Shown one piece after another: positions 42,624 to 52,343 of a stretch of 64,000 bases of DNA; within the stretch, counting starts at the first letter, position 1; each line of letters begins with the position of its first letter. The position numbers and the translations under genes are program-made. A model generated the notes under the pieces. That model had not been told where the DNA came from. It worked only from the letters and a program-made list of their open reading frames with translations, and made no database searches. Source of the DNA: CAVTWH01 sp963738365 (GTDB lineage: Bacteria > Actinomycetota > Actinomycetes > Mycobacteriales > Micromonosporaceae); contig CAVTWH010000007.1 in the NCBI GenBank assembly GCA_963738365.1, forward strand, positions 868,001-932,000, in the 5' to 3' direction.

Positions 42624-43361
42624 TCAGTCTGTCCGGCGGCGCAGCGTCGCGGCGCCCAGCACCAGGGCGAGCACCGTGCACCCGATGATGATGCCGAAGT
42701 CCCGCCACATCAGCGCGGTCGGGTCCGGGTGCGCGCCGACCTCGGTGAGCGCCTGGACGGAGTAGGTCAGCGGCAGCGCATCGCTGATCGCCCGCAGCCA
42801 GCCGACCATGCTGTCCCGGGCCACGAACAGCCCGCACAGCAGCGCCTGCGGCAGCACGATCAGCGGCATGAACTGCACCGCCTGGAACTCCGTCCGGGCG
42901 AACGCGCTGACCAGCAGGCCGATCGCCATGCCGAGGACGGCGTTGCCGATGGCCAGCAGGACGACCAGGCCGGTGCTGCCGGCGGTGTCCAGGCCGAGCA
43001 GGCCGTACGCCACGGCCGAGACGACGCCGGCCTGCACCGCGGCGGCCAGGGCGAAGGCGATGCCGTAGCCGAGCAGCAGGTCGAGCCTGCCCAGCGGGGT
43101 GGTGAGCAGCCGCTCCAGCGTGCCGGTGGTGCGTTCGCGCAGCATCGCCACGCTGGTCACCAGGAACATGATGATGAACGGGAAGACCCCGAGCATGACC
43201 AGTCCGATCCGGTCGAACATGGCGGGCCGGTCGTCGAAGAGGTAGCGCAGCAGGGTCATCAGCAGCACCGGCGCGACCAGGAGCAGGGCGATGGTGCGCC
43301 GGTCGTGGCTGAGCTGGCGCAGGATGCGCCCGGCGGTGAGCAGGGTGATGCGCGGCGACAT
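42624..43361 (-). CDS. ABC-2 type exporter permease (DrrB-like)
   Basis: The 245-residue permease has six helices, with LLTTPLGRLDLLLGYGIAFA in the conserved loop and VARDSMVGWLRAISDALPLT near the last helices, a pattern of drug and antibiotic exporters. Its ATG overlaps the stop of the ATPase gene by one base. It is probably the membrane part of a DrrAB-type exporter; the substrate is unknown. Confidence 0.88.
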   Translation of the reverse strand: MSPRITLLTAGRILRQLSHDRRTIALLLVAPVLLMTLLRYLFDDRPAMFDRIGLVMLGVFPFIIMFLVTSVAMLRERTTGTLERLLTTPLGRLDLLLGYGIAFALAAAVQAGVVSAVAYGLLGLDTAGSTGLVVLLAIGNAVLGMAIGLLVSAFARTEFQAVQFMPLIVLPQALLCGLFVARDSMVGWLRAISDALPLTYSVQALTEVGAHPDPTALMWRDFGIIIGCTVLALVLGAATLRRRTD

Positions 43362-44131
43362 CAGGACTCCTCGGTGCTCGGGTGGGCGGCCGCGGCGGCC
43401 AGCGGCTGGCTGGACTGCTCGCGGATCAGGCGCAGGAACGCCTCGTCCAGGTCCTCGGTGCCGGTGCGGGCGCGTACCCCGGCGGGGGTGTCGTCGGCGA
43501 TCAGCGCGCCGTCCCGGATGAGCAGCAGCCGGTCGCAGCGGCGGGCCTCGTCCATCACGTGGCTGGACACCAGCAGGGTGGCCCCGCCGGCCGCGAGTTC
43601 GCGGAACCGGGCCCACAGCTCCTCGCGCAGCACCGGGTCCTGGCCGACGGTCGGCTCGTCCAGCACCAGCAGCTTCGGCGCGCCGACCAGGGCGCAGGCC
43701 AGCGAGGCGCGGCTGCGTTGGCCGCCGGAGAGGGTGGCGACCAGTTGCCCGGCGGCGTCGGCCAGCCCGACGTCGGTGACCGCCCGGTCGGCGGCGGCGG
43801 CGTCCAGGCCGTGCAGGGCGGCGAAGTACCGGGCGTTCTCCCGGACGGTGAGGTCGGCGTAGACGCTGGGGGACTGGGTCAGGTAGCCGATCTCGCGGCG
43901 CAGGCTGGCCGCTCCGGCCGGCCTGCCGAGCACGGTGACCGTCCCGGAGCGGATCTTCTGCACCCCGACCACGCAGCGCATCAGCGTGGTCTTGCCGCTG
44001 CCGCTCGGGCCGAGCAGGCCGGTGACGCTGCCGGCGGCGATCGAGGCGGTGAGGTCGTGCAGCACCTCCCGGCCGCCCCGGGCGACGGTGAGGTGGTCGA
44101 TGGTGAGTGAGCTGTCCATGGCGAGCTCCAT
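43361..44131 (-). CDS. ABC exporter ATP-binding protein (DrrA-like)
   Basis: The 256-residue ATPase has Walker A GPSGSGKTTLMRCVVGV, a Q-loop (LTQSPSVYADLTVRENARYF), signature LSGGQRSRASLACALVGAPK and Walker B LLVLDEPTVGQDPVLREE. Start is ATG 44131 or ATG 44119; the second would give the commoner N-terminus. It is the first gene of the exporter-TetR operon. A palindrome CGTTGA-AA-TCAACG lies just upstream. Confidence 0.92.
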   Translation of the reverse strand: MELAMDSSLTIDHLTVARGGREVLHDLTASIAAGSVTGLLGPSGSGKTTLMRCVVGVQKIRSGTVTVLGRPAGAASLRREIGYLTQSPSVYADLTVRENARYFAALHGLDAAAADRAVTDVGLADAAGQLVATLSGGQRSRASLACALVGAPKLLVLDEPTVGQDPVLREELWARFRELAAGGATLLVSSHVMDEARRCDRLLLIRDGALIADDTPAGVRARTGTEDLDEAFLRLIREQSSQPLAAAAAHPSTEES

Positions 44132-44142
44132 AATTCATCGGG

Positions 44143-44156
44143 CGTTGAAATCAACG
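44143..44156. promoter_or_regulatory. candidate TetR operator upstream of the exporter operon
   Basis: CGTTGA (44143-44148) and TCAACG (44151-44156) form a 14-bp palindrome with a 2-bp centre, 12 bp upstream of ATG 44131. It is AT-richer than its surroundings. The position suits repression by the TetR protein of the same operon. Confidence 0.5.
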
Positions 44157-44193
44157 GTACGCCCGCACCCCCCGACCGGGCAACCGGCGCTCG

Positions 44194-44427
44194 TCAGCCG
44201 GTGCGGCGCACCCGGTCGGCGTAGCGGGCGAACCGGCGGGCGCGCACCGTGACACGGTCGCCGACCTGCACGTCCAGCAGCCGGCTCAGCCACCCGCCAG
44301 GGACGCAGCCGGACCGACCGGCCGTCGTCGAGGACCACGAACGCCCAGCGCCGCCGCCAGATCGCCGGCCGTGTACCCGGCCGGCGCCCCGGATCACCAG
44401 CCAGGTGGCCAGCAGCCAGAGCACCAC
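44194..44427 (-). CDS. small membrane protein, possibly frameshifted
   Basis: The open frame of 77 residues begins with a hydrophobic helix (VLWLLATWLVIRGAGRVHGR) and ends WLSRLLDVQVGDRVTVRARR. In between, another frame reads WAFVVLDDGRSVRLRPWRVA, which looks like the natural centre of a small OB-like domain. Two compensating one-base shifts near 44295 and 44365 would therefore restore a single protein. As it stands I regard it as a small, possibly damaged, membrane protein of unknown function. GTG start near 44427. Confidence 0.45.
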   Translation of the reverse strand: MVLWLLATWLVIRGAGRVHGRRSGGGAGRSWSSTTAGRSGCVPGGWLSRLLDVQVGDRVTVRARRFARYADRVRRTG

Positions 44428-44495
44428 GGCGCCCAGCCCGACCAGTGCGATGCGATCCGTCGCTGTCGTCGGCTCCGATCGTGGCCACCGTCGTC

Positions 44496-44537
44496 AAAAC
44501 GGGGGGTGGCGTGGTTGCCCACGCCACCCCCCGTTTT
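44496..44537. terminator. Rho-independent terminator of the acidic-repeat gene
   Basis: A perfect 19-bp stem (AAAACGGGGGGTGGCGTGG at 44496-44514 and its complement at 44519-44537) closes a 4-nt loop TTGC. Transcripts from the right (acidic-repeat gene, stop at 44547-44549) meet the stem and then TTTTG, while those from the left also end in T-rich sequence, so it can work both ways. Confidence 0.88.
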
Positions 44538-44546
44538 GTTGGTACG

Positions 44547-47222
44547 TCAGAGGGAGAGCACCCGATCCAGGAAGTCGCGGTAGCGACGCAGCGCCACCCG
44601 CAACGCCTCGGTGTCCGGGTTGTCGGTGTACTGCCGCGGGTCCAGGTCGATCTGCTCGGCCAGCAGCGCGTCGGCCAGCGCCCGTACGGCGTCCTCGACC
44701 AGTGCGCGGGCCTCGTCCACGGCGCCCACCGGGTCGTCGACGAAGCGCGCCTGGACGTCCTTGAGGTGCGCCCGGAACGACTCGGCGGTGTCCGGCGTCC
44801 ACACCGCGATCGACGTCTCCACCACGTCACCCGGGCGCAGCGGCATCATCTCGGCCACCAGCACCGTACCCTCGGTCTCCTCCTGCGCCGCGCTGTCCTC
44901 GAGCGTGACCAGGCTCGCCGCCGGCTCGGCCTCGACCGCCGTCTCGGCGTACGCCGCCTCCTCGGCCAGCTCCTCGACGGCCGCCTCGATCTCGGCCAGC
45001 TCTGCCGAGAACTCCTCGACCTGGGCCTCGATCTGCTCGGCCTGCTCGGCCAGCGCCTCGCTCCCGGCGGACGCCTCGTCCGCGGCGGCCTCCACTTCGG
45101 CCAGGCTGGTGGCCTCGCCAACGTCTGCGATGGCCGCGGTCTCCCCGGCGCCCGGCTCCGATTCGTCGGCAGGCGCACCTTCGGCGGCGGCCTGCGGTTC
45201 ATCGGCCGCCTGCTCGCTGGAGTCCTCTTCGAGGGTCGCGTCGGACGTCCCGTCCGCTGCCGCCTCGGACTCCTCGACAGCAGCCTCGTCGGCGCCGTCC
45301 CCGTCGAGTGCTTCCGGCGCCTCCCCGGTCGCCTCGTCGTCCCCGACTGCGATATCCGGGTACGCCCCGCTGGGCGCGGCGTCGGCGAAGTCGGCGGCCG
45401 GCTCGTCGGTGAGCACGAACTCGACCAGGACATCCGAGTCGTCGGCCGCGGCCTCGGCGGCGATCTCCGCATCCCCGGCCCCGTCCACCTCCTCGACCGG
45501 CTGCGCTGCCTCGTCCGCCGTCTCGTCGGCATCCTCAAGGATGGCCCACTCGTCGGGGCCGCCGGCCGGTGTGTCGCCGGCATCCGCATCGGTGGTCGCG
45601 TCAGCGGCGGCGTCCTCCGCATCTGCTTCCAGGGGCGGGGTGGCAGCCTCTCCGGCGTCCGTTTCGGCCGTCGCTGCTTCCTCCGGTGCTGCCTCGACTT
45701 CGTCGCCGGCCCACTCGTCGTCCGCCGTCCCGGTCGGGGCTTCGTCGGTCACGGTGTCGGCGAACGGTGCGTCCACCGGCTCGGCTACCGCCTCCTCGCC
45801 GTCGCCGTCGAGTGCGGCCTCCTCGCCGTCGCCGTCAAGGACCGCCTCATCGGCGTCGACCGCCGCGTTCTCGGCTCCGTCGGCAAAGGCTGCCTCGTCG
45901 GCGTCGTCGTCGAGCGCGGCTTCCTCGGCCGGCGACTCGTCAGCGTCGGCGGCTGGTTCGTCTACCAACTCCGCTTCGGCCGGAGCTTCGACGAGCTCGG
46001 CCTCCTCGTCGGTCTCCGCGGTCTCGACCAGCGGCGGCTCGTCGTCCTCGGCCGGGGCGGCCGCTGCCTCCTCGGCGTCCTGGTCCGCCTCCGCTCCGGC
46101 GTCGTCCGCGGCGGTCTCCACCGCCCAGGTCCCGTCTGCCAGGTCGTCGATCTCGGCCGGGTCGTCGGTTTCGGCCGCGTCGTCGGTGTCGGCCAAGTCG
46201 TCGGTGTCGGCCGAGTCGTCGGTCACGGCCGAGTCGTCGGTTGCGGGCAGGTCGTCGGTTTCGGCCGCGTCGTCGGTTTCGGCCAAGTCGTCGGTTGCGG
46301 GCAGGTCGTCCGTGTCGGTGGAGTCGGCGGACTCGGCGACGTCGACCGGCTCGGCGTCTGCGTGGGGGAAGTCCTCGGCGTCCGCCGCCGGGCCGGTGTC
46401 CTCGTCGGTGCCGGGCTCGTCCGTCGCGGGATCCGTGTCGTCGCTCGCCGTCAGGTCCGTGTCGTCCACGGCGTCGGCCGGCTCGGGTTCCGCGTCGGCG
46501 TCCGCTGCGGCGGGCTGCTCGGCATCGGCCAGACCGGCCGCGGCGAGCTGTTCGTGCAGGCTTGCTTCGAGCTCGTCCAGTCGGGCGCTGGCGCCAGGGA
46601 CCGGTTCGGCGCCGAAGACCTCGTAGGACGCGGCCTCGGGCTGGGGTGCGTCGGCCGCTTCCGGCTCCGCCTCGGCGCCGGGCTCGGCAGCGACCGGCTC
46701 GGCGTCGTCGTCCGTGCTCGCCTCGGCCTCAGCCGGTTCTTCGCCGGCTTCGTCGGTGGGTGCGTCGGCGGTGTCGGATGCGTCCGGGGCGTCGGTCTCC
46801 TCGCCGGCCGCCGACTCGGCTTCGTCGGTGGGCTCGTCCGTGGAGTCCGCTGCCTCGCTGGAGTCCGGTGCCTCGAGGTCCGCCTCGTCGACGGGCTCCG
46901 CCCCGCCGTCGGAGCCGGACTCCTCGTCGTCGGCGTCCGCCTCGGCGGCGGGCTCATCGGCCGCCGGGTCGTCGGCAGTCTCGTCGGCCGCCGGTTCGTC
47001 GGCGAGGGCTTCGTCGGCAAGGGCTTCGTCGGCCGCGTCGACAGATCCGTCGACGGGGTCGGTGGGATGGTCGTGCTCGGCCGCCTCGGCGCCGCCGACC
47101 GTGGGCAGTTCGTCGGTCACTTCATTGATCGCCTCCCGCGGCGCGGGGACGACGGCGGGTTCGGAATCTGGGGACTGGTCGTTCGGCGGCGTGTAGCCCG
47201 CCGCATCTGTGTTCGCCTGCAC
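44547..47222 (-). CDS. very acidic 891-residue repeat protein with conserved C-terminal helical domain
   Basis: About 780 residues are dominated by Asp, Glu, Ala, Ser and Thr, with units such as DxAxTD repeated about ten times in a row (46140-46320) and many DEAxAD-like runs. The charge is strongly negative and no helix is hydrophobic. The last 100 residues differ: AVWTPDTAESFRAHLKDVQA, DEARALVEDAVRALADALL and EALRVALRRYRDFLDRVLSL. This resembles a C-terminal helical domain I know from unnamed actinomycete proteins. GTG 47222 is chosen because AGGAGG lies just upstream (complement at 47228-47233). Cytoplasmic; function unknown. Confidence 0.8.
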   Translation of the reverse strand: MQANTDAAGYTPPNDQSPDSEPAVVPAPREAINEVTDELPTVGGAEAAEHDHPTDPVDGSVDAADEALADEALADEPAADETADDPAADEPAAEADADDEESGSDGGAEPVDEADLEAPDSSEAADSTDEPTDEAESAAGEETDAPDASDTADAPTDEAGEEPAEAEASTDDDAEPVAAEPGAEAEPEAADAPQPEAASYEVFGAEPVPGASARLDELEASLHEQLAAAGLADAEQPAAADADAEPEPADAVDDTDLTASDDTDPATDEPGTDEDTGPAADAEDFPHADAEPVDVAESADSTDTDDLPATDDLAETDDAAETDDLPATDDSAVTDDSADTDDLADTDDAAETDDPAEIDDLADGTWAVETAADDAGAEADQDAEEAAAAPAEDDEPPLVETAETDEEAELVEAPAEAELVDEPAADADESPAEEAALDDDADEAAFADGAENAAVDADEAVLDGDGEEAALDGDGEEAVAEPVDAPFADTVTDEAPTGTADDEWAGDEVEAAPEEAATAETDAGEAATPPLEADAEDAAADATTDADAGDTPAGGPDEWAILEDADETADEAAQPVEEVDGAGDAEIAAEAAADDSDVLVEFVLTDEPAADFADAAPSGAYPDIAVGDDEATGEAPEALDGDGADEAAVEESEAAADGTSDATLEEDSSEQAADEPQAAAEGAPADESEPGAGETAAIADVGEATSLAEVEAAADEASAGSEALAEQAEQIEAQVEEFSAELAEIEAAVEELAEEAAYAETAVEAEPAASLVTLEDSAAQEETEGTVLVAEMMPLRPGDVVETSIAVWTPDTAESFRAHLKDVQARFVDDPVGAVDEARALVEDAVRALADALLAEQIDLDPRQYTDNPDTEALRVALRRYRDFLDRVLSL
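46140..46320 (-). repeat. 18-bp repeats encoding DxAxTD units in the acidic protein
   Basis: About ten consecutive in-frame copies encode DLPATD, DLAETD, DAAETD, DSAVTD and related hexapeptides. Units such as TCGTCGGTTTCGGCC recur with few changes on the plus strand. Confidence 0.85.
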
Positions 47223-47569
47223 TGCGGCCCTCCTCCGGTCGGTCCGGCGGAAGCTGGCCGCCGGACCCTGCTGGTCCGCGCGCCGGCCGGGCTCAGGGCA
47301 GCGCCCACCCACGATCGGACGGGTACGGTGAGCAGCCCAACGGTGACTCCGGGTAGCCCGGAGTCACGGACGGGTGGATGCTGACGGGCGCCCGTGGAAC
47401 ACGCGAAAGAAGGGGGTGAGCGAATGCCCAGATGAGGCAGCGTCGCAATGGAATACGGTACGCCTGAGGTGACCTCCAGCACACCCCTCCACAGGTCGTA
47501 TGGTCGGCTGTATGACGGAACTGAGACACCTTGGCAACGCACGCAACGGGTAGGGAAGAATCGGGCAGC
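47223..47569. other. 347-bp divergent spacer between the acidic gene and hisI
   Basis: No normal-length gene is present. It contains a perfect hairpin with 11-bp arms (GTGACTCCGGG, TAG loop, CCCGGAGTCAC; 47343-47367), a GAGGT-G-ACCTC palindrome (47466-47476), and a candidate -10 (TATGGT, 47499-47504) with a short 13-codon leader frame before hisI. Confidence 0.75.
47499..47553 (+). promoter_or_regulatory. candidate promoter and 13-codon leader ORF before hisI
   Basis: TATGGT (47499-47504) is 7 nt before an ATG at 47512 that opens a 13-residue frame (MTELRHLGNARNG) ending in TAG at 47551-47553. The leader stop is only 16 nt before the hisI ATG (47570), and GGGAAGA follows it. It may be a leader peptide affecting hisI translation, or a chance frame in the 5' leader. 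Confidence 0.4.
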
Positions 47570-47959
47570 ATGAGCACCGCCCTTGATCCCCGGATCGCCG
47601 GTCGGCTGCGCCGTGATCCGGCCGGACTGATAGCCGCCGTCGTCCAGCAGTACGACACCGGAGAGGTGCTGATGCTCGCCTGGATGGACGAGGAGGCGCT
47701 GCACCGGACCCTCACCACCGGGCAGGCCACCTACTGGTCCCGCAGTCGCCGCGAGTACTGGGTGAAGGGCGCCACCTCCGGCAACGTCCAGCACGTGCGG
47801 TCCGTATCGCTGGACTGCGACGGGGACGCCCTGCTGATCCAGGTCGACCAGGTGGGCGTGGCCTGCCACACCGGGGCGCGTACCTGCTTCACGGACACTC
47901 TGCTGGACACCGCCGCGGCGGGCGCGGACAGCGCGCGGGGGCCGCGCATGGCCCGATGA
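47570..47959 (+). CDS. hisI: phosphoribosyl-AMP cyclohydrolase
   Basis: HisI opens the purine ring of phosphoribosyl-AMP in histidine synthesis. The 129-residue protein has the cyclohydrolase motifs: GEVLMLAWMDEEALHRTLTT, YWSRSRREYWVKGATSG and the zinc-site Cys residues in DCDGDALLIQVDQVGVACHT. It lacks a fused HisE domain. ATG 47570 follows GGGAAGA. Its last codons overlap the next gene by 4 bp (ATGA). It lies 26 kb from the other his genes. Confidence 0.95.
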   Translation: MSTALDPRIAGRLRRDPAGLIAAVVQQYDTGEVLMLAWMDEEALHRTLTTGQATYWSRSRREYWVKGATSGNVQHVRSVSLDCDGDALLIQVDQVGVACHTGARTCFTDTLLDTAAAGADSARGPRMAR

Positions 47960-48675
47960 CCGGGCGTACGGCGTTGGCCCGCACAGTGGGCGCCTGTGCG
48001 CTGGGCTCGGTTGTGTCGATCTTCGCGGCCACCCGCACCTGGGCCGTGCAGGTGCAGTCCCGTCCGGCGCCGCTGAGCCCGCTGCACGTCAGCCGGACCG
48101 GAAGTTTCTTCGTCCCGTGGCTGTCGGCGCTGGCGCTGGTGGGCCTTGCCGGTACCGGCGCTCTGCTGGCCACCCGGGGCCGGTGGCGCTCCCTGGTGGG
48201 CGTGCTGGTCGCGTTCGCCGGGCTCGGTGTGCTGGCCGGTGCGGTGGTCGGCCTGGTGACCGTGGACGGGGTGCGGCCCGGGTGGCCGCTGCTGTGCGTA
48301 CCCGCTGGACTGCTGCTGCTCGCCGGGGGTGGGTGGGCCGCGGCCCGGGGCGGCGACTGGCCGGCGATGGGCACCCGCTACGAGCCCCGCACCGCGGCGC
48401 CGCGCGACGACGGAGCGGACGGCCGGCGCGCCCGCCCGCCCGCCCCGCCCGCCCACCAGGACCCACGCCTGCCGGACAGGGCTGACCGGGACCGGCGCCT
48501 GCCGGACAGTGCTGACCGGGACCGGCGCCTGCCGGACAGTGACGACTACGACGACTACGGCGATGAAGATTTCGAGCCGGAGGAGGAGCCTGTGCACGTC
48601 GAGCGCTCCGGCCCGTCGCCGTCGGAGATAGCCATGTGGGACGCCCTCGACCGGGGCGAGGACCCGAGCCGTTGA
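47956..48675 (+). CDS. Trp operon-associated membrane protein
   Basis: The 239-residue protein has four hydrophobic helices (about residues 8-26, 50-72, 78-100 and 108-128) and matches the TIGR02234-type Trp_oprn_chp proteins. These lie just before trpC in actinomycetes; their function is not known. The C-terminal 110 residues are charged and repetitive: LPDRADRDRR, LPDSADRDRR and LPDSDDYDDY follow each other. It overlaps hisI by 4 bp. The usual upstream trpE is absent. Confidence 0.85.
   Translation: MTGRTALARTVGACALGSVVSIFAATRTWAVQVQSRPAPLSPLHVSRTGSFFVPWLSALALVGLAGTGALLATRGRWRSLVGVLVAFAGLGVLAGAVVGLVTVDGVRPGWPLLCVPAGLLLLAGGGWAAARGGDWPAMGTRYEPRTAAPRDDGADGRRARPPAPPAHQDPRLPDRADRDRRLPDSADRDRRLPDSDDYDDYGDEDFEPEEEPVHVERSGPSPSEIAMWDALDRGEDPSR
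48466..48540 (+). repeat. 30-bp in-frame repeats in the Trp-associated membrane protein
   Basis: The unit GCCTGCCGGACAG...GCTGACCGGGACCGGC occurs two and a half times with one variable base group, encoding LPD(R/S)ADRDRR. Confidence 0.8.
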
Positions 48676-48752
48676 GCCCGTCACCGGGCCGCCCGCCAGC
48701 GGCCGGGTGGGCTGCGCCATACCCCGGAAGCGCCGGTCGGCGGGGCGCCGCC

Positions 48753-48765
48753 TAGAGTCGGGCGC
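48753..48765 (+). promoter_or_regulatory. candidate leaderless promoter of trpC
   Basis: TAGAGT (48753-48758) is followed by 7 nt and ATG 48766. The upstream gene ends at 48675, so trpC probably has its own transcript besides the read-through one. Confidence 0.6.
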
Positions 48766-49610
48766 ATGACACCCGGAGAGGCGAGTCCGATGTCAACCGC
48801 AGGGGCCAGCGTGCTTGACGAGATACTGGCCGGCGTCCGCGAGGACGTGGCGGCCCGACAGGACGCGGTACCCCTGGACCGCATCCGCGAACTGGCCGCG
48901 GCGGCCCCCAAGCCACGCGACGCGTACCACCTGCTGCGTACCTCGGGCGTGCACGTGATCGCGGAGGTGAAGCGCTCCTCGCCGTCCAGGGGCCGGCTGG
49001 CCGAGATCCCCGACCCGGCCGAGCTGGCCGTGCAGTACGCCGCGGGCGGCGCCCGGTGCATCTCCGTCCTGACCGAGCAGCGCTGGTTCGGCGGCAGCCT
49101 CGACGACCTGGACGCGGTGCGCGCCGCGGTGGACGTTCCGGTGCTGCGCAAGGACTTCGTCGTCTCCACGTACCAGGTGCACGAGGCGCGGGCGCACGGC
49201 GCCGACATGGTGCTGCTGATCGTCGCCGCGCTGGACCAGAACACCCTCGCCGGGCTGCTGGAGCGCACCGAGTCGCTGGGCATGACGGCGCTGGTGGAGG
49301 TACACACCGAGGACGAGGCCGACCGGGCGCTGGCCGCCGGCGCCCGGGTCATCGGGGTGAACGCACGCAACCTGAAGACCCTGGAGGTCGACCGGACCGT
49401 CTTCGAGCGGATCGCGCCGGGGCTGCCCAACAGCGTCGTCAAGATCGCCGAGTCAGGGGTACGCGGCCCGCACGACCTGATCCGCTACGCCGCCTCGGGC
49501 GCCGACGCGGTCCTCGTCGGCGAGGGCCTGGTCACCCAGAAGAGCCCGCGCGACGCGGTCGCCGAGCTGGTCACCGCCGGTTCGCACCCGGCCACTCCCC
49601 GGCCGGTCCG

Positions 49611-49614
<4 letters not shown>
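48766..49614 (+). CDS. trpC: indole-3-glycerol phosphate synthase
   Basis: TrpC closes the indole ring from CdRP. The protein has 282 residues if it starts at ATG 48766 (ATG 48790 would give 274). Barrel motifs: VIAEVKRSSPSRGRLAEIPD, VPVLRKDFVVSTYQVHEARA, ALVEVHTEDEADRALAAGAR and IGVNARNLKTLEVDRTVFER, with KIAESGVRGPHDLIRYAASG at the phosphate site. A TrpF domain is not fused. It overlaps trpB by 4 bp (GTGA). The leaderless -10 box favours ATG 48766. Confidence 0.95.
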
Positions 49615-50829
<1,215 letters not shown>

Positions 50830-50833
<4 letters not shown>

Positions 50834-51639
50834 GCGTCGCACCGGCGTTCGAGAAGGCCCGCGCGGACGGGCGCGGTGTGCTGGTCGGCTACCTGCCGGC
50901 CGGCTTCCCCACGGTGGACGGCGCGATCGCCGCGATCAAGGCGATGGTCTCGGCCGGCGTGGACCTGGTCGAGGTGGGCATGCCCTACTCCGACCCGGTG
51001 ATGGACGGCCCGGTGATCCAGCCCGCCAGCGACGCGGCGCTACGCGGCGGGGTACGCCTGCGGGACCTGTTCCGTACCGTCGAGGCGGTGGCCGCCACCG
51101 GGGTACCGACCGTGGTGATGACCTACTGGAACCCGGTCGAGCAGTACGGCGTCGACCGGTTCGCCCGGGACCTGGCCGCTGCCGGGGGCGCCGGGCTGAT
51201 CACCCCGGACCTGATCCCCGAGGAGGCGCAGCCGTGGCTGGTCGCCTCCGAGGAGCACCACCTGGACCGGATCTTCCTGGTCGCCCCGTCCTCCGGCGAC
51301 GCCCGGATCGCCTCCACCGTGGCCGCCTGCCGCGGCTTCGTCTACGCCACCGCCGTGATGGGCGTGACCGGTGCCCGGGAGAAGACCTCGGACGCCGCCC
51401 CCAGCCTCGTGGCGCGGACCCGGGCGGCGGCCGGGACGCTGCCGGTCGGCGTGGGCCTCGGCGTCAGCAACGGCGCCCAGGCGGCCGCCGTGGCCGGCTA
51501 CGCCGATGCGGTGATCGTCGGCAGCGCCCTGGTGCGCTGCCTGCTGGACGCGCCGGACGAGGCGGCCGGCCTGGCCGCGCTGCGCAGCCTCAGCGCGGAC
51601 CTGGCCGACGGCGTACGCCGCCCGGGCCGCCCGGACTGA
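50830..51639 (+). CDS. trpA: tryptophan synthase alpha chain
   Basis: TrpA cleaves indole-3-glycerol phosphate and channels indole to TrpB. The 269-residue barrel has LVGYLPAGFPTVDGAIAAIK, LVEVGMPYSDPVMDGPVIQP (catalytic Glu and Asp), FVYATAVMGVTGAREKTS and VGVGLGVSNGAQAAAVAGYA. GTG 50830 overlaps the trpB stop. It ends the trp run. Confidence 0.96.
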
Positions 51640-51720
51640 GCCTGGCCCACCCGGCACCGGGCCGGTGGAGCACCGGGGACCGGCCGGCCACGGGGCCTGA
51701 TGCGCCGGGTGGCTGCTGGG

Positions 51721-52214
51721 TCAGGCCAGCGCCGGTTGGGCGAGCGCGTCGTCGGGGACGTCCGCCGGCTCGGGGTCGCGGGTGATCAGCCGGACGACGC
51801 CGGAGCGCCCGGCCCGGGCGTCCACCTCGGCCCACCGGGCGGAGACGGTCATCGGGCTGGGCAGCGCATCGGCGTCGTACCAGCCCAGCCGGCAGATGCG
51901 GCCGGGGGCGTTGAGGGTGGCCTCGCCGGTGAACCGGGCCCGGAACACGTGCACCAGTACGTCCGGCAGCTGCTGTCGGCGCCCGGGAGTGCGGCGCCGG
52001 TGAGGGTGTAGAGGCCGATCAGGTCGACCAGTTCGATGTCGGTGCCGATCTCTTCGCGGATGTCCCGGACGGCGGCGTGGACCGGGCTCTCCCCGGCGCG
52101 GATCCGACCGCCGGGCAGACCCCACAGCCGGTGTCCCTGGCTCTGCTGGCACAGCAGCACGCGGCCGGCCGGGTCCTCGATGACCGCGGCGACCACGGAG
52201 GTGACGAGGTTCAT
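51721..52214 (-). CDS. NUDIX hydrolase with one apparent frameshift
   Basis: The protein hydrolyses a nucleoside-diphosphate-linked substrate, which cannot be predicted. The Nudix box is clear: GGRIRAGESPVHAAVRDIRE then EIG, with the preceding AVIEDPAGRVLLCQQSQGHR. The frame changes near 51977: the C-terminal half continues in another frame (LPDVLVHVFRARFTGEATLN, then CRLGWYDADALPSPMTVSAR). Start is ATG 52214 or GTG 52220. It converges with trpA and is divergent from lgt. Confidence 0.82.
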
Positions 52215-52343
52215 AGCCACCCAGCGTAAGCCGCTGCGCTGCGCAGCGCAGCCGAGCGGCCGGGTGGTCGGGGCGCGTCGGGTGCGAACCTGGCCCCGCC
52301 CAGGGGGGTACAGCGGGCGGCGACAGCGGTAGCGTGTGCAACC

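Noticed and set aside
44445..47384. Long plus-strand open frame of 979 codons antisense to the acidic-repeat gene
   Set aside because: It is a GC-rich antisense shadow. The minus frame has an AGGAGG site, a conserved C-terminal domain and a terminator, and the plus frame has none of these.
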